From NCBI GenBank assembly GCA_020721945.1, contig DYLT01000001.1, forward strand, positions 1 through 55,904: DNA of 55,904 bases. The letters are read 5' to 3'. The stretch is from Blastopirellula marina (GTDB lineage Bacteria > Planctomycetota > Planctomycetia > Pirellulales > Thermoguttaceae). The notes beneath the pieces are model-generated. The model had not been told where the DNA came from and made no database searches. It saw only the letters and a list, made by a program, of their open reading frames with translations. The position numbers and the translations under genes were made by a program. Each line of letters begins with the position of its first letter. The stretch's first letter is position 1. This document shows positions 53,682 through 55,904 of the stretch, piece by piece.

Positions 53682-55904
53682 ACAGGCTTCGTCTGATCCT
53701 TGCATCGTTGGCGTATTACCGGCGCATCCACGCGGCGGTGGCGCTGGGAGCCGCGGTGGCCACGGCCGTGATGGTCGGCGCGCTAACGGTCGGCGACTCG
53801 ATGCGCGCAAGCCTGCGACGGCTGACCCTCGATCGCCTCGGCCGCATCGACGAGGCCCTGGTGGCCGAGCACTTCTTCCGCGAGCAGCTTGCGGGCGAAC
53901 TGGCCGCGGCGGCCCCCCGCGACGTGTCGGCCGCGGTGCCGGCGATTCTCCTCCGCGTGAGCGTCGAGACGGCCGAGGGATCCCACCCCGCGCGGGCCAA
54001 CCAGGTCCAACTCGTCGGTTGCGATGCGCGGTTCTGGGCCCTGGGCGAACGTGGTCCCGATTCCCTGCCCGACGAGCGCCAGATCGTCCTCAACCAGCCG
54101 CTTGCCGAGCACCTCGGTGTTGCCGAAGGAGACGAGGTGCTCGTGCGATTGCCGCGCGTGGGGGGAATTCCCGGCGACAGCCCGCTGGGACGCAAGACCG
54201 GCACGGTCCGAGGACATCGGGCCGTGGTCCACCGCATCATTCCGGCCGAGGGTCTCGGCCGTTTCTCGCTGTCGGCGAGCCAGCGAGAGCCTCGCAACGC
54301 GTATGTTGCCCTCGACTGGCTCCAGGAGCGTCTGGAGCAGCCCGGCCGGGCCAACGCGATTCTGGTTGCCGGCGACGTCTGCCCTTTGCCCGGGACGGAG
54401 AATGCGCCGCGCGTTCCGCGTGCATGGCATCCTCTGCCGGAAGACTACGGCCTTCGCATCGAAAGGACGCGCCTGGGGTACGTCAACATCACGTCCGAGC
54501 GGATGCTGCTCGATCCCGCCGCCGAGCAAGAGGTGTTGCGCGCGTTGCGGGCCTTGGGCGTCGAGCGGGTCCAGCCCGCCTTGGTCTACCTGGCCAACAC
54601 GATGGTTCGCGCCACGGGTCCCGAGCGGGCCGCGCCACCCGGCCGCGGAATCCCCTACTCGACCGTCGCGGCCTTGGATTTCGACGACCGCCCGCCCCTG
54701 GGACCGATGCGTTCGCCGGACGGCAAGCCGGTCGGGCCGCTCGGGCGCGGCGAGATCGCCTTGAACACCTGGGCCGCGGACGACCTCGGCGCAACGCCCG
54801 GCGACACGATCCGGCTGGCCTACTTCGAGCCCGAAAGCGTCGACGGCGAGGTCCGCCAGCAATGGGCCGAGTTCCGCCTCGCCGCGGTCGTGGCGCTTCA
54901 GGGCCCGGCGGCCGACCGCGCCTTCACGCCCGAGGTGCCCGGACTGACCGACCGGCGGAGCATCGCGTCGTGGGACCCGCCCTTTCCCTTCGATGCCGAG
55001 CGAGTGCGCCCGAAAGACGAGGCGTACTGGAACCAGCACCGCGGCACTCCCAAGGCCTTCGTCTCGCTGGCCGACGGCCAGCGGTTGTGGGGTAGCCGAT
55101 TCGGGCGGGTGACGTCGCTCCGCGCCGCGCCGCCCGAAACGCTCGGCGACCAGGCGTTGCGCCAGAAGCTGTCGCTCGATCCGGCCGCGATGGGCTTCGT
55201 ATTCCAGCCCGTGAAGCGCCAGGGACTGGCCGCCTCGGCCGGCACGACCGATTTCGAACTCCTCTTTCTCGGATTCAGCTTCTTTCTCATCGGCTCGGCG
55301 GCGATGCTGGTCGCGCTGTTGTTCCGCCTGGCCATCGTCCAGCGCGCACCGCAGATCGGCACCCTCATGGCGCTGGGGTTCACCCGGCGGCAAATCCACG
55401 GGCTGTTGCTGGCCGAGGGATCGGCGGTGGCCGGTCTCGGCGGGCTGATCGGGGTCGGACTGGGTATCGGCTACGCGGCCCTGATGCTCGCCGGATTGCA
55501 GACGCTCTGGATCGAGGCGGTCGCCACGCGGTTTCTCGACCTCGACGTGACAGGCCGAAGCCTGTCGCTGGGGTCCCTCGTTGGCGTGCTCGTGTCGGTG
55601 GCGGCCATCGCGCTGGCGACCCGCGAGGTCAGTCGAGCCTTACCTCGCCGGCTCCTGGCGGGAGAGGCCTCGCCCGCGCGCCCCAGGCTGGGCGCCCGAC
55701 CCCGGCGGGCCGCGTTGGCGGGCTGGGCGCTGCTGGCGTCGGCCGGAGTGCTGGCCGTTGCGGCGGCCGGGCTCGACGAGCACTCCCAGGCCGGCGCGTT
55801 CTTCGGCGCCGCGGCGCTGGTGCTCGTGGCGGCCATGCTGATCCTCTGGACACGGCTGGTGGCTGGCGTGCGCTGGAAGGTGGAGGGCAAGCTGCCCGAA
55901 GGCA
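53678..55904 (+). CDS. FtsX-like ABC transporter permease (partial, runs off the window)
   Basis: From ATG 53678 the frame is open for 742 codons to the window end without a stop. The first helix (AAVALGAAVATAVMVGAL) is followed by GDSMRASLRRL and a large periplasmic region. The first FtsX core appears near residue 525-600, with LLFLGFSFFLIGSAAMLVALL and QIGTLMALGFTRRQIHG. More helices come near the end. This is the two-core FtsX permease type partnered with LolD-like ATPases. The C-terminal part, including the second core, lies outside. The start overlaps the ATPase stop by ATGA. Confidence 0.88.
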   Translation, partial: MNRLRLILASLAYYRRIHAAVALGAAVATAVMVGALTVGDSMRASLRRLTLDRLGRIDEALVAEHFFREQLAGELAAAAPRDVSAAVPAILLRVSVETAEGSHPARANQVQLVGCDARFWALGERGPDSLPDERQIVLNQPLAEHLGVAEGDEVLVRLPRVGGIPGDSPLGRKTGTVRGHRAVVHRIIPAEGLGRFSLSASQREPRNAYVALDWLQERLEQPGRANAILVAGDVCPLPGTENAPRVPRAWHPLPEDYGLRIERTRLGYVNITSERMLLDPAAEQEVLRALRALGVERVQPALVYLANTMVRATGPERAAPPGRGIPYSTVAALDFDDRPPLGPMRSPDGKPVGPLGRGEIALNTWAADDLGATPGDTIRLAYFEPESVDGEVRQQWAEFRLAAVVALQGPAADRAFTPEVPGLTDRRSIASWDPPFPFDAERVRPKDEAYWNQHRGTPKAFVSLADGQRLWGSRFGRVTSLRAAPPETLGDQALRQKLSLDPAAMGFVFQPVKRQGLAASAGTTDFELLFLGFSFFLIGSAAMLVALLFRLAIVQRAPQIGTLMALGFTRRQIHGLLLAEGSAVAGLGGLIGVGLGIGYAALMLAGLQTLWIEAVATRFLDLDVTGRSLSLGSLVGVLVSVAAIALATREVSRALPRRLLAGEASPARPRLGARPRRAALAGWALLASAGVLAVAAAGLDEHSQAGAFFGAAALVLVAAMLILWTRLVAGVRWKVEGKLPEG

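Overview
The window is GC-rich DNA (roughly two thirds G+C by eye) from a bacterium that looks like a planctomycete, probably near the Pirellulales. The signs are a DUF1559 pseudopilin-like protein paired with a small lipoprotein, a Gfo/Idh/MocA protein with a twin-arginine-like leader, a DUF1080 protein, an NPCBM glycosidase, a very large orphan secretin, a tiny Lys/Ala-only basic peptide, and dispersed intergenic copies of a repeat whose core is CGAAGCGCYAGCGAGGGC. The taxon is inferred from gene content. No rRNA, tRNA, CRISPR array, transposase or phage gene is visible.

Positions 1-6218 hold small-molecule and sugar genes: glycerol dehydrogenase, an isochorismatase-like hydrolase, an exported SMP-30-type beta-propeller paired with an exported cupin, a uroporphyrinogen-decarboxylase-family protein and a xylose-isomerase-like TIM barrel. 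Positions 6219-10945 carry the basic peptide, a saccharopine-dehydrogenase-like reductase, the DUF1559/lipoprotein pair and moeA. Positions 10965-15196 hold an exported alpha/alpha-toroid protein, an orphan HlyD-type adaptor and a lipoprotein of unknown role. Positions 15505-22553, all on the minus strand, look like a carbohydrate-use region: an NPCBM alpha-galactosidase-like enzyme, a PfkB kinase, a DUF1080 protein, a GH109-like NAD-dependent glycosidase and a NIPSNAP protein.

Positions 22667-37458 contain three unusual proteins: a GTP-type PEP carboxykinase fused to a PLP aminotransferase, an MFS transporter with a likely one-base frameshift, and a Clp_N-ThiD2-ThiE fusion lying divergently next to clpC. 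A 1370-residue secretin lies between them. Positions 37744-45564 hold the helicase hrpA, rsmG, a TPR protein, a DUF3467 protein and a polysaccharide-export lipoprotein.

The most interesting block is 46490-52374. It is a tight plus-strand operon of four genes: a squalene-hopene-cyclase-like protein with an intact DxDDTA motif, a DUF116-polyprenyl synthetase fusion, a GT4 glycosyltransferase and a second alpha/alpha-toroid protein. Gene gaps are 12, 10 and 4 nt. The set reads as prenyl-chain synthesis, cyclisation and glycosylation, which would be an uncharacterised terpenoid or glycolipid pathway. After it come bacterioferritin and, overlapping by ATGA junctions, a LolD-like ATPase and an FtsX-like permease that runs off the window end.
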